NCBI GenBank assembly: GCA_026414975.1
Contig: JAOAHZ010000003.1
Span: 1 to 64,000, forward strand
DNA: 64,000 nt
Reading direction: 5' to 3'
Source of the DNA: Bacteroidia bacterium
Lineage (GTDB): Bacteria; Bacteroidota; Bacteroidia; SpSt-205
The position numbers were made by a program, and so were the translations under genes. This document shows, piece after piece, positions 1-9,302 of this stretch (position 1 is its first letter; every line of letters starts with the position of its first letter). The notes under the pieces were generated by a model. That model searched no databases and was not told the DNA's origin. It worked only from the letters and a program-made list of their open reading frames with translations.

Positions 1-135
1 CCCCCCCGCCCCAAAAAACTAACCTCCCCTCTATCCAAATCAGCCAGCCCTAACACAACTCTAACCCCAATACCCCAAACCCAAAGCCGTCGCCAACCTT
101 CACCATACATACGAGGCAGAAAGCATATATTACAA
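1..135. other. C/A-rich, G-poor intergenic stretch
   Basis: The first ~95 bases are almost free of G on the plus strand, with runs such as seven C and several CCCC/CCC blocks. The complementary strand therefore carries closely spaced G-runs (three runs of 3-4 G separated by 3-4 nt near 70-90, another G-rich block at 1-12). No gene is visible here. No TAnnTTTG box precedes the start at 136. Confidence 0.5.
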
Positions 136-3100
136 ATGATGCGATACGCTTGGGGGTTGTGGGGCTTCCTCTTGGCTCAGACATTTTATATAGAAGTAGA
201 GAACGAGCCGCTCAAGCGAGCTCTGAGACGCAAAGATCTATCCACCATCGCTCGTTTAGGAAGGGCGTGGAACATGCTCCGAGAAGTCGAACCTCTCGTC
301 CCGGACTCCCTTCACACCTTGAATGGATGGTTCATAGTGAGGTTGGCTGAGCAAGACTCCCAAGCAGCCTTGGACAAGCTGCAATCCCAACCCGAGGTAA
401 AGTGGGTGGAAGGAGCCTCATGGCGCCGTTTGTGTACTCAGCCCCCTCTCGGATGGCATCATGCCTCGTTGGGCACAATCGCCGCATGGAGCCGAACCCA
501 AGGTAGTCCATCGGTCATCGTGGCACTCATAGATAGCGGTTTAGAATGGGAACTTCCCGCCTTTCACCGACAAGTATGGATCAATGCCTTAGAAGACCTC
601 AACAGCAACGGACGCTTGGACTCCGATGACTTGAATGGGATTGACGAAGATGGGAATGGCTTTATAGACGATGTAATAGGTTATGATTTCACTGACCAGC
701 CTTTTGTACCAAGGATAGGGGATAATCTCGGATTTGACCCCCTACCCCACGATGAAAACGGGCACGGGACTGCTATGGCAAGCCTCATAGCAGCTCGTTC
801 AGACCTCTCTCCTATCTCGGGTTTGTCACCTGGGGCTCGCCTTATGATTTTGCGATGCTTCAATGCAGAAGGTTACGGGGAGGATGATGATATTGCTCGA
901 GCCATCGTATATGCTGCCGAAAACGGAGCTCGGATCATCAACTGTAGCTTTGGAGACCGACTACCTTCTCGGATGATGCATGCGGCTATTCAATACGCCG
1001 CTGCCCGAGGCTGCGTAATCATCGCAGCTTCTGGAAATGGTACAGGACACGAACCTCATTTCCCCTCGGGCTTCCCTGAGGTTATAGCGATTGGGGGACT
1101 AGCCTATGATGAATCATCTGGTAAGCACTACCTCTGGCCTTTATCGGGGTATTACAGAGTGGATTGGGTAGCCCCTGCCGATCGGCTTCCCGTACTCCTA
1201 CCAAACGGTACAGTTCGGTCGCTGAGCGGAACCAGTCTCGCTGCAGCTTTATCCTCTGCTGCAGCTGCACTTCTTCTGAGCCAATATCCCCATCTATCCC
1301 GTGAAGGCGTTAGGGCCACCTTCAGTAGCCGAGCCATACCTTTGGGTAGAGAATCCTGGAGTCCCCTTTATGGGAGCGGACGATTGATACTCGTCCCCGC
1401 TCTGGACCTACCTCAAGAGGCCTCCGCCGGCTGGCTCAGTCCCCCCGACCACAGCATTTTAGGGGCTCCAAGGCCTATCGTTTTTTCTACCTACCATAGC
1501 TTATTGAGGGAATGGGAGATCAGCTATGCTCAGAGCTTAGAAGGTCCATGGATCAGCTTGGCTAAGGGTTTTACGCCTCGACTGAGAGACACACTCCGAA
1601 ATTGGACTCCACCTGCCGGAGTTAATCTTCTCCGCCTGCGACTGCAACTTAGAAATGGCCAGGAAGTCGCATACCTTCTAACCCTCAGCTATGTACCTCA
1701 AGGTCTCCTTCTGAGTAGATCGCAGGCCGCTCCAGGCTGGTGGTCTGGCGCACTTGGTAGTATCATAGACTGGCGGGCCAACTCACCCACTACAGGCTGC
1801 GTCATCACAGGTAGAGGAATGTACTGCGATGACAAAGTTGATTCGGTTGGCGCCGTATGGATACCTCCTTCCTCTAATGCCGAGGGTATCCTTTTCACCT
1901 TTGCTGACACCGTACGCTTTCCTATTCAACCGTCTACTCAGAGTGTACGAAGTCTGCCCCATGCTCCTTGGGAAGGGCTAAACCTGAGCGCGCCCTTTGG
2001 ATTTTATCACGCAGAGCGCGGCCCAGACTGGAATGGAGATGGAGAAATGGACCTGATTCTCAGCGGGTTTCGCCCCGAAGATGGACGGCTCGGTAGAATC
2101 TACTACCTACAGCGCTCAGCTACCACCTATCGCCCCTATGATAGCGTATCTTTGTTTCCCTTGCTTCCTCGCCACTTGGAGGACTGGGATGGAGATGGTT
2201 CGCCTGAGCTACTGGGTGTATGGGCAGATAGCTTTTATGTATTAGGAGGGACGCCCCCTAAAACGCTGCTCTGGAAAGGCGCCGGCCGCGCTGCTCGTTT
2301 AGCTCCTTCTCAACAAGTATGGCTGAGACGCTCCGACGGCGCTTACGAGCTCCGAAGTTCCTCAGGCCAAACCCTTCTCGTATTGCCTGATACCGTAACC
2401 TGGACAGGTAGCACCACCATCCCTCGCCTCATACCCGTAGCAACACCTACCGAAACTCTCTGGGTTTTCGGTAACTATCTGGGATGGATTTTCATTTACA
2501 GGTCAGACGGGACCCTTCGGCAAAGCATACCCTTAGACCTCCTCGGCGTAGGCTCATTCATACAGAGCTTGGATTTGGATGGAGATGGGTGGTCTGAGAT
2601 TTTGTACTTAGGACAAGGCGCCTCAGGTAACTGGTGGGAGCTTGGGCTAATCTCGGCACAGACTGGGACTACCTTGTGGAAAGAGCGGTTTTGGGGAGGG
2701 GTGGCCGGACAAGCTCGGCTGATTGTCGCCCACAGAAAGGCCGCTGTATGGCTTGCTCCTCAACTCTATATAGGAACCCTATCCATATCAGGCTGGGAAG
2801 CTGAAAGCTTTGATGCAGACCTTTGGGAAACTTTTGGTTTATGGCCAGAGCCAAACGAGTTCATCGCTCTCTTAGGCAAAGATTCGGTACCCCGATTTTT
2901 TCGGTATGAGCCGCCAGCTCTTTCGGCTGTGACCTGGGCACGTCCCGGAGGCCTATCCCCCACGTCAGCACGCTTGCGGTGGTACGCTTTGGCTCAAAAT
3001 CCCCTCTACAACCTGTATCGCCTCTCTCTAAATGGCCCTCCTATTCTGCGATATAGCGGACTTGATACCAGCTTCATAGATGGATCACTCGTGCCAGGCG

Positions 3101-3957
3101 AACTTTATGCATACATTGTGGAGAGTGGGGGGGCTATCTCCGAACCCTTCTTCTTGCGTCCCCAAGAGCGCCCCTGTTTGAATAGAGCAGTCATAGATAG
3201 CACGGGATTGTGCGTCGTAAGCGGAAATGGACGCTGGATGAATCAAGCCCCTGAGATATTCACAGCTCTACCAGATAGAGTAATGCCAATCTCGGCTTGG
3301 GCAAATGGTCCCTTATGGATACTAAGCTTTCCTCCTCATACCTATCCCGAGACTTTGCTCGTAGATACGCTCCTTACAGACGCCAATGGCATGTACCTAA
3401 AGGGAACATGTGGAGAGCTCCTGATTGAGTACGAACGCTCCCCCCTCTGTATAACCCCCACGAAATGGCAAGTAGAAGGAGAAAGGGAGATTGTCTTAGG
3501 CTTCTCTGGGACCGTCCCACCTCAGGCCTACGACCCTAATCGCTATCAAATCTCGCCCGCAGGAAGGATAGAACGCATAGAACCTACAATAGATGGAATC
3601 CGACTGGTTGTCTCTGCAAACCTCAAGACTCAACCAGCTGTCATACGCTGGACTTGGGGAGATGCTCGCTGTCCCCGGACGATCGCCCTCTCTCCCCTTG
3701 AAGGTTTAGATGGAGGATGGGGGGTCTTTCCGAATCCCGTTCGTGCAAGTGATAGAGAGGTGTTTATATGGGGGCTCTCCCCTGGTGATGAAGTACGGGT
3801 TCTTACACCGACCGGGCTGCTCTGCGCAATCATCCGAGCCACGGATGGTGAAGTTGCCACGAGATGGAACCTTCACAGCATTAGCGGGGGAAGGCTCGGT
3901 CCGGGCATATATCTCTTCCAAAAAGGGAAGTCTTTTGAAAAAGTAGTGGTTGAATGA
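136..3957 (+). CDS. Secreted subtilisin-like (S8) serine protease with FG-GAP-type repeats and type IX sorting domain
   Basis: This is a 1273-residue exported protease. A short hydrophobic signal peptide ending near AQ (residue ~15) is followed by a region resembling an S8 propeptide, then the catalytic domain. The triad is visible as D133 (IDSG), H210 (GHGT) and S367 (SGTS). An insert at residues ~153-185 is rich in DxNxDG-like loops and probably binds calcium. The middle of the protein holds three DxDGDG motifs (DWNGDG, DWDGDG, DLDGDG) typical of FG-GAP/VCBS propeller repeats. The last ~75 residues begin with VFPNPV and end in a basic/valine tail, as in type A C-terminal sorting domains of the type IX secretion system. 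I infer outer-membrane translocation and surface attachment or release. The substrate cannot be read from the sequence. Confidence 0.9.
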   Translation: MMRYAWGLWGFLLAQTFYIEVENEPLKRALRRKDLSTIARLGRAWNMLREVEPLVPDSLHTLNGWFIVRLAEQDSQAALDKLQSQPEVKWVEGASWRRLCTQPPLGWHHASLGTIAAWSRTQGSPSVIVALIDSGLEWELPAFHRQVWINALEDLNSNGRLDSDDLNGIDEDGNGFIDDVIGYDFTDQPFVPRIGDNLGFDPLPHDENGHGTAMASLIAARSDLSPISGLSPGARLMILRCFNAEGYGEDDDIARAIVYAAENGARIINCSFGDRLPSRMMHAAIQYAAARGCVIIAASGNGTGHEPHFPSGFPEVIAIGGLAYDESSGKHYLWPLSGYYRVDWVAPADRLPVLLPNGTVRSLSGTSLAAALSSAAAALLLSQYPHLSREGVRATFSSRAIPLGRESWSPLYGSGRLILVPALDLPQEASAGWLSPPDHSILGAPRPIVFSTYHSLLREWEISYAQSLEGPWISLAKGFTPRLRDTLRNWTPPAGVNLLRLRLQLRNGQEVAYLLTLSYVPQGLLLSRSQAAPGWWSGALGSIIDWRANSPTTGCVITGRGMYCDDKVDSVGAVWIPPSSNAEGILFTFADTVRFPIQPSTQSVRSLPHAPWEGLNLSAPFGFYHAERGPDWNGDGEMDLILSGFRPEDGRLGRIYYLQRSATTYRPYDSVSLFPLLPRHLEDWDGDGSPELLGVWADSFYVLGGTPPKTLLWKGAGRAARLAPSQQVWLRRSDGAYELRSSSGQTLLVLPDTVTWTGSTTIPRLIPVATPTETLWVFGNYLGWIFIYRSDGTLRQSIPLDLLGVGSFIQSLDLDGDGWSEILYLGQGASGNWWELGLISAQTGTTLWKERFWGGVAGQARLIVAHRKAAVWLAPQLYIGTLSISGWEAESFDADLWETFGLWPEPNEFIALLGKDSVPRFFRYEPPALSAVTWARPGGLSPTSARLRWYALAQNPLYNLYRLSLNGPPILRYSGLDTSFIDGSLVPGELYAYIVESGGAISEPFFLRPQERPCLNRAVIDSTGLCVVSGNGRWMNQAPEIFTALPDRVMPISAWANGPLWILSFPPHTYPETLLVDTLLTDANGMYLKGTCGELLIEYERSPLCITPTKWQVEGEREIVLGFSGTVPPQAYDPNRYQISPAGRIERIEPTIDGIRLVVSANLKTQPAVIRWTWGDARCPRTIALSPLEGLDGGWGVFPNPVRASDREVFIWGLSPGDEVRVLTPTGLLCAIIRATDGEVATRWNLHSISGGRLGPGIYLFQKGKSFEKVVVE

Positions 3958-4109
3958 CCAAGCCCAAACGATGTCCAACTCAAGGCCCTTTGATCATAAA
4001 AAGCCTATCAATGTTAGACCGCTCGGAGGATTTTGGAAGCAGGTGCTGGGGGCATTTTTCCCTCACTTCTTCCTTGGCCTCGGGATTAGAAACACATTGA
4101 CTTTCCTCT

Positions 4110-4125
4110 GAAACCAAGGGGTTTC
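4110..4125. terminator. Small hairpin between convergent genes
   Basis: GAAACC and GGTTTC form a 6-bp stem with an AAGG loop, followed on the plus strand by a pyrimidine tract. It lies between the stop codons of the S8 protease and the carboxylase and could end either transcript. The rest of 3958-4133 shows nothing recognisable. Confidence 0.3.
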
Positions 4126-4133
4126 CCCCTTCT

Positions 4134-5696
4134 TCAAGTTTGAATGACTCCGACAGGGAAAGGCTGAGGGGTGTATCCCCACTGCGCTGCTTCTATGAGG
4201 AGGGATAGAGTCTTCCGGGTTTCCCAGGGTAAAATGATATCATCCACCCAGAGCCGAGCGGCTGCGTAGAGAGGGTGCATTTGCCGCTCGTACCGCTCGC
4301 GGATTTGTTTGAGGAGATTTTGCTCCTCCTCAGGAGATAAATTTTGGCCTCGCTTATAGGTCTGGAGAAGGGTTTGAGCAGCTTGCGTGCCTCCCATGAC
4401 GGCGATGCGTGCTGTAGGCCATGCGGCAATATAGCGCGGGTCGTAGGCTCGCCCGCACATTGCGTAGTTGCCTGCCCCGTAAGAGTTACCTACGATGAGG
4501 GTATATTTAGGGACAACGCTATTTGCTACAGCATTCACCATTTTGGCTCCATCCTTGATGATCCCGCCATGCTCAGACCGCGTGCCTACCATGAAACCTG
4601 TTACGTCTTGCAGAAACAGAATAGGTATCTGCTTTTGATTACAGTTTAGGATAAAGCGCGTGGCCTTATCAGCCGAGTCCGAGTAAATAACCCCTCCAAA
4701 CTGCATTTCTCCTCGACCCGACTTTACGACAGTGCGCTGATTGGCGACTATACCGATAGGCCATCCCTCTATGCGTGCATACCCTGTGATAAGGGTTTTA
4801 CCGTACTCGGCTTTGTACTCTGTGAAGGAACCTTCATCCACGATAGCTTCTATGATGGGAAACATATCATAAGGCCGAGTAGGGTCTGTAGGCAGGAGCT
4901 CAGGAATCCGTTCTGGAGAAATGCGAGGGGGGCGGGGCTCCCTTCTTTCCCATTGAAAGCTAGCTCTCCGCTGAGTCTGGGCTACCAATCGCTTGAGAAT
5001 ATCCAACGCCTCTTGGTCGTCTTTCGCTCGATAGTCTGTAACGCCTGAGATTTGGGAATGGGTGCGAGCCCCTCCTAAAGTTTCTATGTCTGTTTCTTCT
5101 CCGATAGCTGCTTTCACGAGGTAGGGACCAGCTAAAAAAACTGAGCCCGTTTTTTCCACAATGATGGCTTCATCGCTCATAATAGGTAAATAAGCTCCGC
5201 CAGCCACACAAGGGCCCATAATAGCGGCGTATTGAGGGATACCGGCAGCGCTCATCACAGCGTTGTTTCTAAATATGCGCCCAAAGTGCTCTTTGTCAGG
5301 AAAGACCTCATCTTGCATCGGCAAATACACCCCAGCGCTATCTACCAAGTAGAGGATAGGAATGCGGTTCTGCATGGCGATTTCTTGGGCGCGCAGATTC
5401 TTCTTAGCCGTAATAGGGAACCAGGCCCCAGCCTTCACGGTAGCATCATTCGCTACGATGACACAAGGAATACCTTGAACCTTACCAATCTTGACGACGA
5501 CACCGCCTGCTGGACAGTCTTCTTCATACAGCTCATGTCCCGCAAAAAGCCCTATCTCCACCGCTTCAGCCGGATCATCTAAGAGATAATCAATGCGCGC
5601 CCGAGCCGACCACTTACCTTGACTAGCCAAACGAGCATGAGCTTTTTCGCCTCCTCCAGCCCTTACCTTAGCTCGTAATCCTTCTACATCTATCAT
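4134..5696 (-). CDS. Acyl-CoA carboxylase, carboxyltransferase (beta) subunit
   Basis: This protein transfers the carboxyl group from biotin to an acyl-CoA. Both crotonase-like halves of the carboxyltransferase are present: the N-terminal half carries the DSAGVYLPMQ segment and a glycine-rich GPCVAGGAYLP oxyanion region, and the C-terminal half carries a QDVTGFMVG segment and a GNSYGAGNYAMCGRAYDP motif. The segment DEVFPDKEHFGRIFRN resembles methylcrotonyl-CoA carboxylase beta chains more than propionyl- or geranyl-specific ones, so branched-chain amino acid (leucine) breakdown is likely but not certain. No biotin carboxylase or biotin carrier gene is in the window. I place the start at the second methionine (520 aa) because a TACATTTG box ends 4 nt before it. 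The open frame continues nine codons upstream, through that box. Confidence 0.88.
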   Translation of the reverse strand: MIDVEGLRAKVRAGGGEKAHARLASQGKWSARARIDYLLDDPAEAVEIGLFAGHELYEEDCPAGGVVVKIGKVQGIPCVIVANDATVKAGAWFPITAKKNLRAQEIAMQNRIPILYLVDSAGVYLPMQDEVFPDKEHFGRIFRNNAVMSAAGIPQYAAIMGPCVAGGAYLPIMSDEAIIVEKTGSVFLAGPYLVKAAIGEETDIETLGGARTHSQISGVTDYRAKDDQEALDILKRLVAQTQRRASFQWERREPRPPRISPERIPELLPTDPTRPYDMFPIIEAIVDEGSFTEYKAEYGKTLITGYARIEGWPIGIVANQRTVVKSGRGEMQFGGVIYSDSADKATRFILNCNQKQIPILFLQDVTGFMVGTRSEHGGIIKDGAKMVNAVANSVVPKYTLIVGNSYGAGNYAMCGRAYDPRYIAAWPTARIAVMGGTQAAQTLLQTYKRGQNLSPEEEQNLLKQIRERYERQMHPLYAAARLWVDDIILPWETRKTLSLLIEAAQWGYTPQPFPVGVIQT

Positions 5697-5700
5697 TCCG

Positions 5701-5708
5701 CAAATGTA
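5701..5708 (-). promoter_or_regulatory. -7 promoter box (TACATTTG) of the carboxylase gene
   Basis: This is a perfect TAnnTTTG match ending 4 nt before the ATG at 5696. It directly abuts the palindrome at 5709-5721. Confidence 0.7.
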
Positions 5709-5721
5709 GCCAGCGGCTGGC
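5709..5721. promoter_or_regulatory. 13-bp palindrome, candidate operator
   Basis: GCCAGC-G-GCTGGC is a perfect 6-bp inverted repeat around one base. It sits immediately upstream of the -7 box of the carboxylase gene and 28 bp before the divergent DUF4783 gene. A bound repressor here would cover the spacer between -7 and -33 elements. No regulator gene is nearby, so this is inference. Confidence 0.35.
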
Positions 5722-5749
5722 ACAATATATGCAGGTCTTCTGAGGACAC

Positions 5750-6142
5750 ATGGTCATCGGAAATGGTATCATCACCGGCTTCCTAAAGCTCTCCTTAGCC
5801 CTCCAAAGTGTGGAATCTACCCTGAATCAGGTAGCCGAGGCTCTTCAAAAGGGTAACGCCGCTCTTTTATCCGATTTTTTTGCAACTCAGGTAGAGATAT
5901 ATCTCAGCCCCTCCCCGAGAATCTATTCAAAGGTACAAGCCAAGTATGTGATGCAAGAGTTTTTCCAAAAGAACCCCCCTATAAGCTTCACACTCCTACA
6001 CAAAGGGCGCTCAGAAGACCTCATCTACGCTATTGGGTCGTATGTCAGTCAGCAAGGGCGATGGGACGTAAGCTTTTTCGCCCGCTTTCATCAAGGGCGA
6101 TACGTGATAGAACAGCTACGATTTGAGTCCATAGGCGGCTGA
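5750..6142 (+). CDS. DUF4783 family protein
   Basis: This is a 130-residue protein of a family found mainly in Bacteroidota. The N-terminus (~20 residues) is moderately hydrophobic and may be a signal peptide. The rest looks like a compact SnoaL/NTF2-like alpha+beta fold, with the family signature of an acidic/hydrophobic helix, a YSKVQAKYVMQEFF segment and an NPP motif. Its function is unknown. It lies 70 bp upstream of nadC in the same direction, an arrangement I recall as common in this phylum. Co-transcription is likely but any functional link to NAD synthesis is unproven. Confidence 0.75.
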   Translation: MVIGNGIITGFLKLSLALQSVESTLNQVAEALQKGNAALLSDFFATQVEIYLSPSPRIYSKVQAKYVMQEFFQKNPPISFTLLHKGRSEDLIYAIGSYVSQQGRWDVSFFARFHQGRYVIEQLRFESIGG

Positions 6143-6212
6143 GCTGGGCTCGCATAGGGTGTGTGCAGCCGAGGGGAAATTTTCCTCATCGGCTGTTATT
6201 ATTTTGTGGCGC

Positions 6213-7067
6213 ATGCACGACTTAGACAACCTTCTCAAAGCCGCTCTCGAAGAAGACTTAGGAACCCTCGGCGATATCACAAGCCAAGCGGTACAAGCCT
6301 CTAATAGAGTCGCTGTGGGGCGGTGTATAGTCAAAAAGACAGGTATCCTGGCAGGCATACAGATAGCTCGTGAGGTGTATAGGTTTATAGACAATAGTGT
6401 AATTTTTCATGAACACTTTCAGGACGGAGCCCTTTGCGAAGCTGGAGAAGTAGCATTTGAGGTGTATGGAAACGCATACACTCTCTTGGTAGCCGAGCGA
6501 CTTATCCTCAATCTGATGCAAAGGCTCAGCGGGATCGCCACACTTACTCGCCAGTACGTGGAGGTTCTGAAGGGCACAAACTGTGAAGTCTTAGATACCC
6601 GAAAAACCACCCCCCTCTGGCGCAGATTGGAGAAGTGGGCTGTAACGCTGGGAGGCGGGAAAAACCATCGTCATGGTCTGTATGACCAGTTTCTCATTAA
6701 GGACAATCATATTGATCTGGTAGGAGGAGTGGCGCCGGCCATAGAGGCGGTTTTATCGTACAAGGAAACGCACCGTATTCCAGCCCCTATCGTTGTGGAG
6801 GTGCGGAATTTGGCGGAAATTCATCAAGCTCTATCGTATGCCCCACACATAGATCGGCTTCTGCTTGATAATCTTACGCCTGAACAAGTAGCTCGTGCAG
6901 TGGAGTACATTGGAGGGCGACTTCCCGTGGAGGTATCAGGTGGGATTACGCCAGAGAATGCCCGCGCTTACGCTGAAGCTGGTGCTCGGTATATTTCTGC
7001 TGGAACCTTGACGCATTCAGCTCCTGCTCTGGATATTAGCTTCAAAATGCGACCCATGAGAAGCTAA
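6213..7067 (+). CDS. nadC: Nicotinate-nucleotide pyrophosphorylase (carboxylating), quinolinate phosphoribosyltransferase
   Basis: NadC converts quinolinate and PRPP to nicotinate mononucleotide, CO2 and pyrophosphate in de novo NAD synthesis. Diagnostic motifs are the N-terminal EEDLGTLGDITS, the LNLMQRLSGIAT helix, LDTRKTTPLWRRLEKWAV, the GGGKNHRHGLYDQFLIKDNH active-site segment and a C-terminal VEVSGGI phosphate-binding region. At 284 residues the length is normal. I choose the ATG at 6213 because the family begins with the helix leading into EEDLG. The open frame extends 18 codons upstream with no similarity. A near-consensus TTATTTTG lies 6 nt before the ATG. Confidence 0.95.
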   Translation: MHDLDNLLKAALEEDLGTLGDITSQAVQASNRVAVGRCIVKKTGILAGIQIAREVYRFIDNSVIFHEHFQDGALCEAGEVAFEVYGNAYTLLVAERLILNLMQRLSGIATLTRQYVEVLKGTNCEVLDTRKTTPLWRRLEKWAVTLGGGKNHRHGLYDQFLIKDNHIDLVGGVAPAIEAVLSYKETHRIPAPIVVEVRNLAEIHQALSYAPHIDRLLLDNLTPEQVARAVEYIGGRLPVEVSGGITPENARAYAEAGARYISAGTLTHSAPALDISFKMRPMRS

Positions 7068-7090
7068 ACTATCTCGCTCTGTTTCCAGTC

Positions 7091-7768
7091 ATGAGGTACG
7101 AGAAGGCTACCACGTACCGCCTATCGGTGAGGTTGTTTTGGGTATTGGGAGGAGGAGCTTTTGGCCTAAGCCAAGCTCAGCGGCCCATCGGCGTATGGAC
7201 CTTTCAGCAGTGGGGATTTGGGCTAAGCCAAAGCGAAAACTGGCAGGGTGTACTCGTCTCCCAACCTCGTTTTACACCCTTAGGCTGGGAGAGCCTAATC
7301 CTGATGGGCAAGCTGGGATATCGGTTTCACCCTAAGCATATGGTATTCGGAGGAGGACAATGGGCCGAATTTTACGATCCCCGGCGTTTTAGTCAATTGA
7401 GGTTATTTCAGCGGTGGCAGTGGACCCCTTCCCTTAGGTTCTCTCTGACTACAACCTTGGAGAAACGCTGGCAAGGTATTCAGATGACCGAGATTCTATT
7501 GCGTCCCTTGTGGAGATACAGAGTCGGTCTTGGTCCGCTATGGCTAAGCCTAAGTAACGAGATATTTTTCTCCTTGTGGACCCCCTCAGCGGGAGGCCAA
7601 CTGAATCCGCGTCAGGTACGGCTATGGATTGCTGTGAGCTTTCCTCGCCAGAACAACTGGCAATTAGAAGTAGGCTATCTAAGCATAATCACCCCGCATA
7701 GCATACTGCGACATCGTCTGTGGATAGCAAGCCGAATATATATATCCGTCCCGCATCACCTAAAGTAA
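7091..7768 (+). CDS. DUF2490-like outer-membrane beta-barrel protein
   Basis: A 225-residue protein with an N-terminal signal peptide ending near SQAQ (residue ~30). Alternating aromatic/polar strands run throughout (for example WQWTPSLRFSLTTTLEKRWQG, LWRYRVGLGPLWLSLSNEIFF, RQVRLWIAVSFPRQNNWQLEVGYL), the pattern of DUF2490 small barrels. It starts 23 bp after nadC without its own TAnnTTTG box, so it is probably in the nadC transcription unit. Function unknown, and no ligand-binding motif is visible. Confidence 0.65.
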   Translation: MRYEKATTYRLSVRLFWVLGGGAFGLSQAQRPIGVWTFQQWGFGLSQSENWQGVLVSQPRFTPLGWESLILMGKLGYRFHPKHMVFGGGQWAEFYDPRRFSQLRLFQRWQWTPSLRFSLTTTLEKRWQGIQMTEILLRPLWRYRVGLGPLWLSLSNEIFFSLWTPSAGGQLNPRQVRLWIAVSFPRQNNWQLEVGYLSIITPHSILRHRLWIASRIYISVPHHLK

Positions 7769-7939
7769 TGTAAGAGTTGCGAACCCTTGTATCTCCGCCA
7801 TACACTGAGAGAGACTAAGCAGACGAGCTAAATACATTTCAAAAGCAGCCTGCGTAAGAAATCCTGCTTTGTTTTAGCCTGTCTTCCAAAGCCACCTGTG
7901 AAAATCCCGCTCCTTGTTCAGCGAAGCATTACTTTGCCG

Positions 7940-8725
7940 ATGATGCGGCTGCATTTCGAAAAGTTTGGAAGGGGGAAGCCGGCCTATGTTTTCTTGCATG
8001 GCTTTTTAGGGAGTGGAGATAACTGGCGCAGCGTAGCCAAAAGCCTCTCTTTGCCTGGAACGTATTACCTCGTGGATGCTCGCAATCACGGTCGTTCCCC
8101 GCACGCAACCACCCACCGGTATAGCGACTTAGCAGGTGATCTTGCAGAGATGTTAGAGGCAGAAAACTGGCCTGCCGCCCATTTCTTAGGACACTCCATG
8201 GGAGGAAAAGCTGCGATGTACTTAGCCCTTCACTTTCCTGCTCGGGTTAGCTCGCTGGTGGTGGTAGATATTGCTCCTCGGGCCTATGTCGGAGGTCATG
8301 AGCCCTTATTAGAGGCTCTGCATAAGGTCGATCTCAATGTCCTTCGTCGGGAAGAGGTGGAAAAACAGTTGGCAGAGTATATTGCGGATAGCGGGGTTCG
8401 GCTTTTTCTCCTCAAAGGGCTTGCTCGTGATGAAAAGGGACGGTTTATATGGCGGTTCAATTTACCTGTCCTACAGAGCGAATATGTTCATGTAATCGCG
8501 GCTGTGGAGGGTGCTCCTTACCGAGGGCCTACTCTTTTCGTTCGGGGGGAGCGCTCAACCTATATTCTCGCCGAAGATAAGCCAGATATTTTTCGGCTTT
8601 TCCCTAAAGCCCGCATAGAGACGGTCCCTCAGGCTGGACACTGGGTTCATGTAGACAATCCAGCTTATCTTATCTCCTTGCTCCACGAGTTTTGGGGTAG
8701 CCTGCCAGAGCCTGGGGAGGAATAG
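7940..8725 (+). CDS. Alpha/beta hydrolase (YbfF/esterase-like)
   Basis: A 261-residue single-domain alpha/beta hydrolase. The oxyanion region is FLHGFLGSGDNW. The nucleophile is S86 in GHSMGG, the catalytic histidine is H234 in AGHWVHVDNP, and an acid residue lies in the DVALH-like strand before it. The overall pattern (VDARNHGRS, VVVDIAPRAY) is that of the YbfF/PNPB esterase group; the natural substrate is unknown. Two consecutive ATGs occur at 7940 and 7943, and a near-consensus TTACTTTG box ends 3 nt before the first. A longer frame from 7898 is open but would include that box. The gene converges on the peroxiredoxin with a 12-bp gap. Confidence 0.85.
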   Translation: MMRLHFEKFGRGKPAYVFLHGFLGSGDNWRSVAKSLSLPGTYYLVDARNHGRSPHATTHRYSDLAGDLAEMLEAENWPAAHFLGHSMGGKAAMYLALHFPARVSSLVVVDIAPRAYVGGHEPLLEALHKVDLNVLRREEVEKQLAEYIADSGVRLFLLKGLARDEKGRFIWRFNLPVLQSEYVHVIAAVEGAPYRGPTLFVRGERSTYILAEDKPDIFRLFPKARIETVPQAGHWVHVDNPAYLISLLHEFWGSLPEPGEE

Positions 8726-8737
8726 GTTGGTTGAGTC

Positions 8738-9244
8738 TTACTGCCGATTTTCTCGGAGCCAGTTCAGGATTTCTTGGGCACTGGTATCAGGTGAAACTCC
8801 TCGTCGGATGAGGGCGATTTTTCCCTGAGGAGAAACCACCACCACATCGCGGCTGCACATTCCCATCATTCGCTTCACGCCAAAGAAGTCAGACAAACTT
8901 GCGGTACTATCCACGAGCAAAGGTATAGTTAGATTGTGCTTTTTCTTGAAGGCTCTGTGGCTCTCAGCGTTTTGACCGCTTACTCCATACACTTGAGCTC
9001 CCAACTTCTGAAAGTCGGTATGCAGGCGAGAGAACTCTTTGGCTTGACGAGTGCAGCCTGGCGTATCATCGTGGGGATAAAAGAATAACACCGCCCATTT
9101 CCCTCTGAGATCGCCCATGGAGACTTTCTTTCCCGTCTCGTCCTGAGCGGAAAGGGTGGGGGGCACCTCTTGGCCAACTTGGACTTGAGCTACACTTACG
9201 CCTATCAGGGAGGCTAAAAATCGCCACATGCTTCTATAAACCAT
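8738..9244 (-). CDS. Peroxiredoxin, BCP/PrxQ type, probably exported
   Basis: A thiol peroxidase of the AhpC/TSA thioredoxin fold. The peroxidatic cysteine is C64 in the TPGCTRQ motif after FFYPHDD. A resolving cysteine at the PrxQ position +5 is absent; a second cysteine occurs late, in GMCSRDVVVV. The first ~20 residues (WRFLASLIGVSVAQ) form a probable signal peptide, placing it in the periplasm, where it would reduce peroxides. A start at the internal ATG (residue 6) would give an equally good signal peptide. It is divergent from gyrA. Confidence 0.85.
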   Translation of the reverse strand: MVYRSMWRFLASLIGVSVAQVQVGQEVPPTLSAQDETGKKVSMGDLRGKWAVLFFYPHDDTPGCTRQAKEFSRLHTDFQKLGAQVYGVSGQNAESHRAFKKKHNLTIPLLVDSTASLSDFFGVKRMMGMCSRDVVVVSPQGKIALIRRGVSPDTSAQEILNWLRENRQ

Positions 9245-9302
9245 TTTGAACCACAGAATGTTTGCAGGAAGGGATGGACCTTAGGTGGGCTTAGGTCGAC
9301 TG

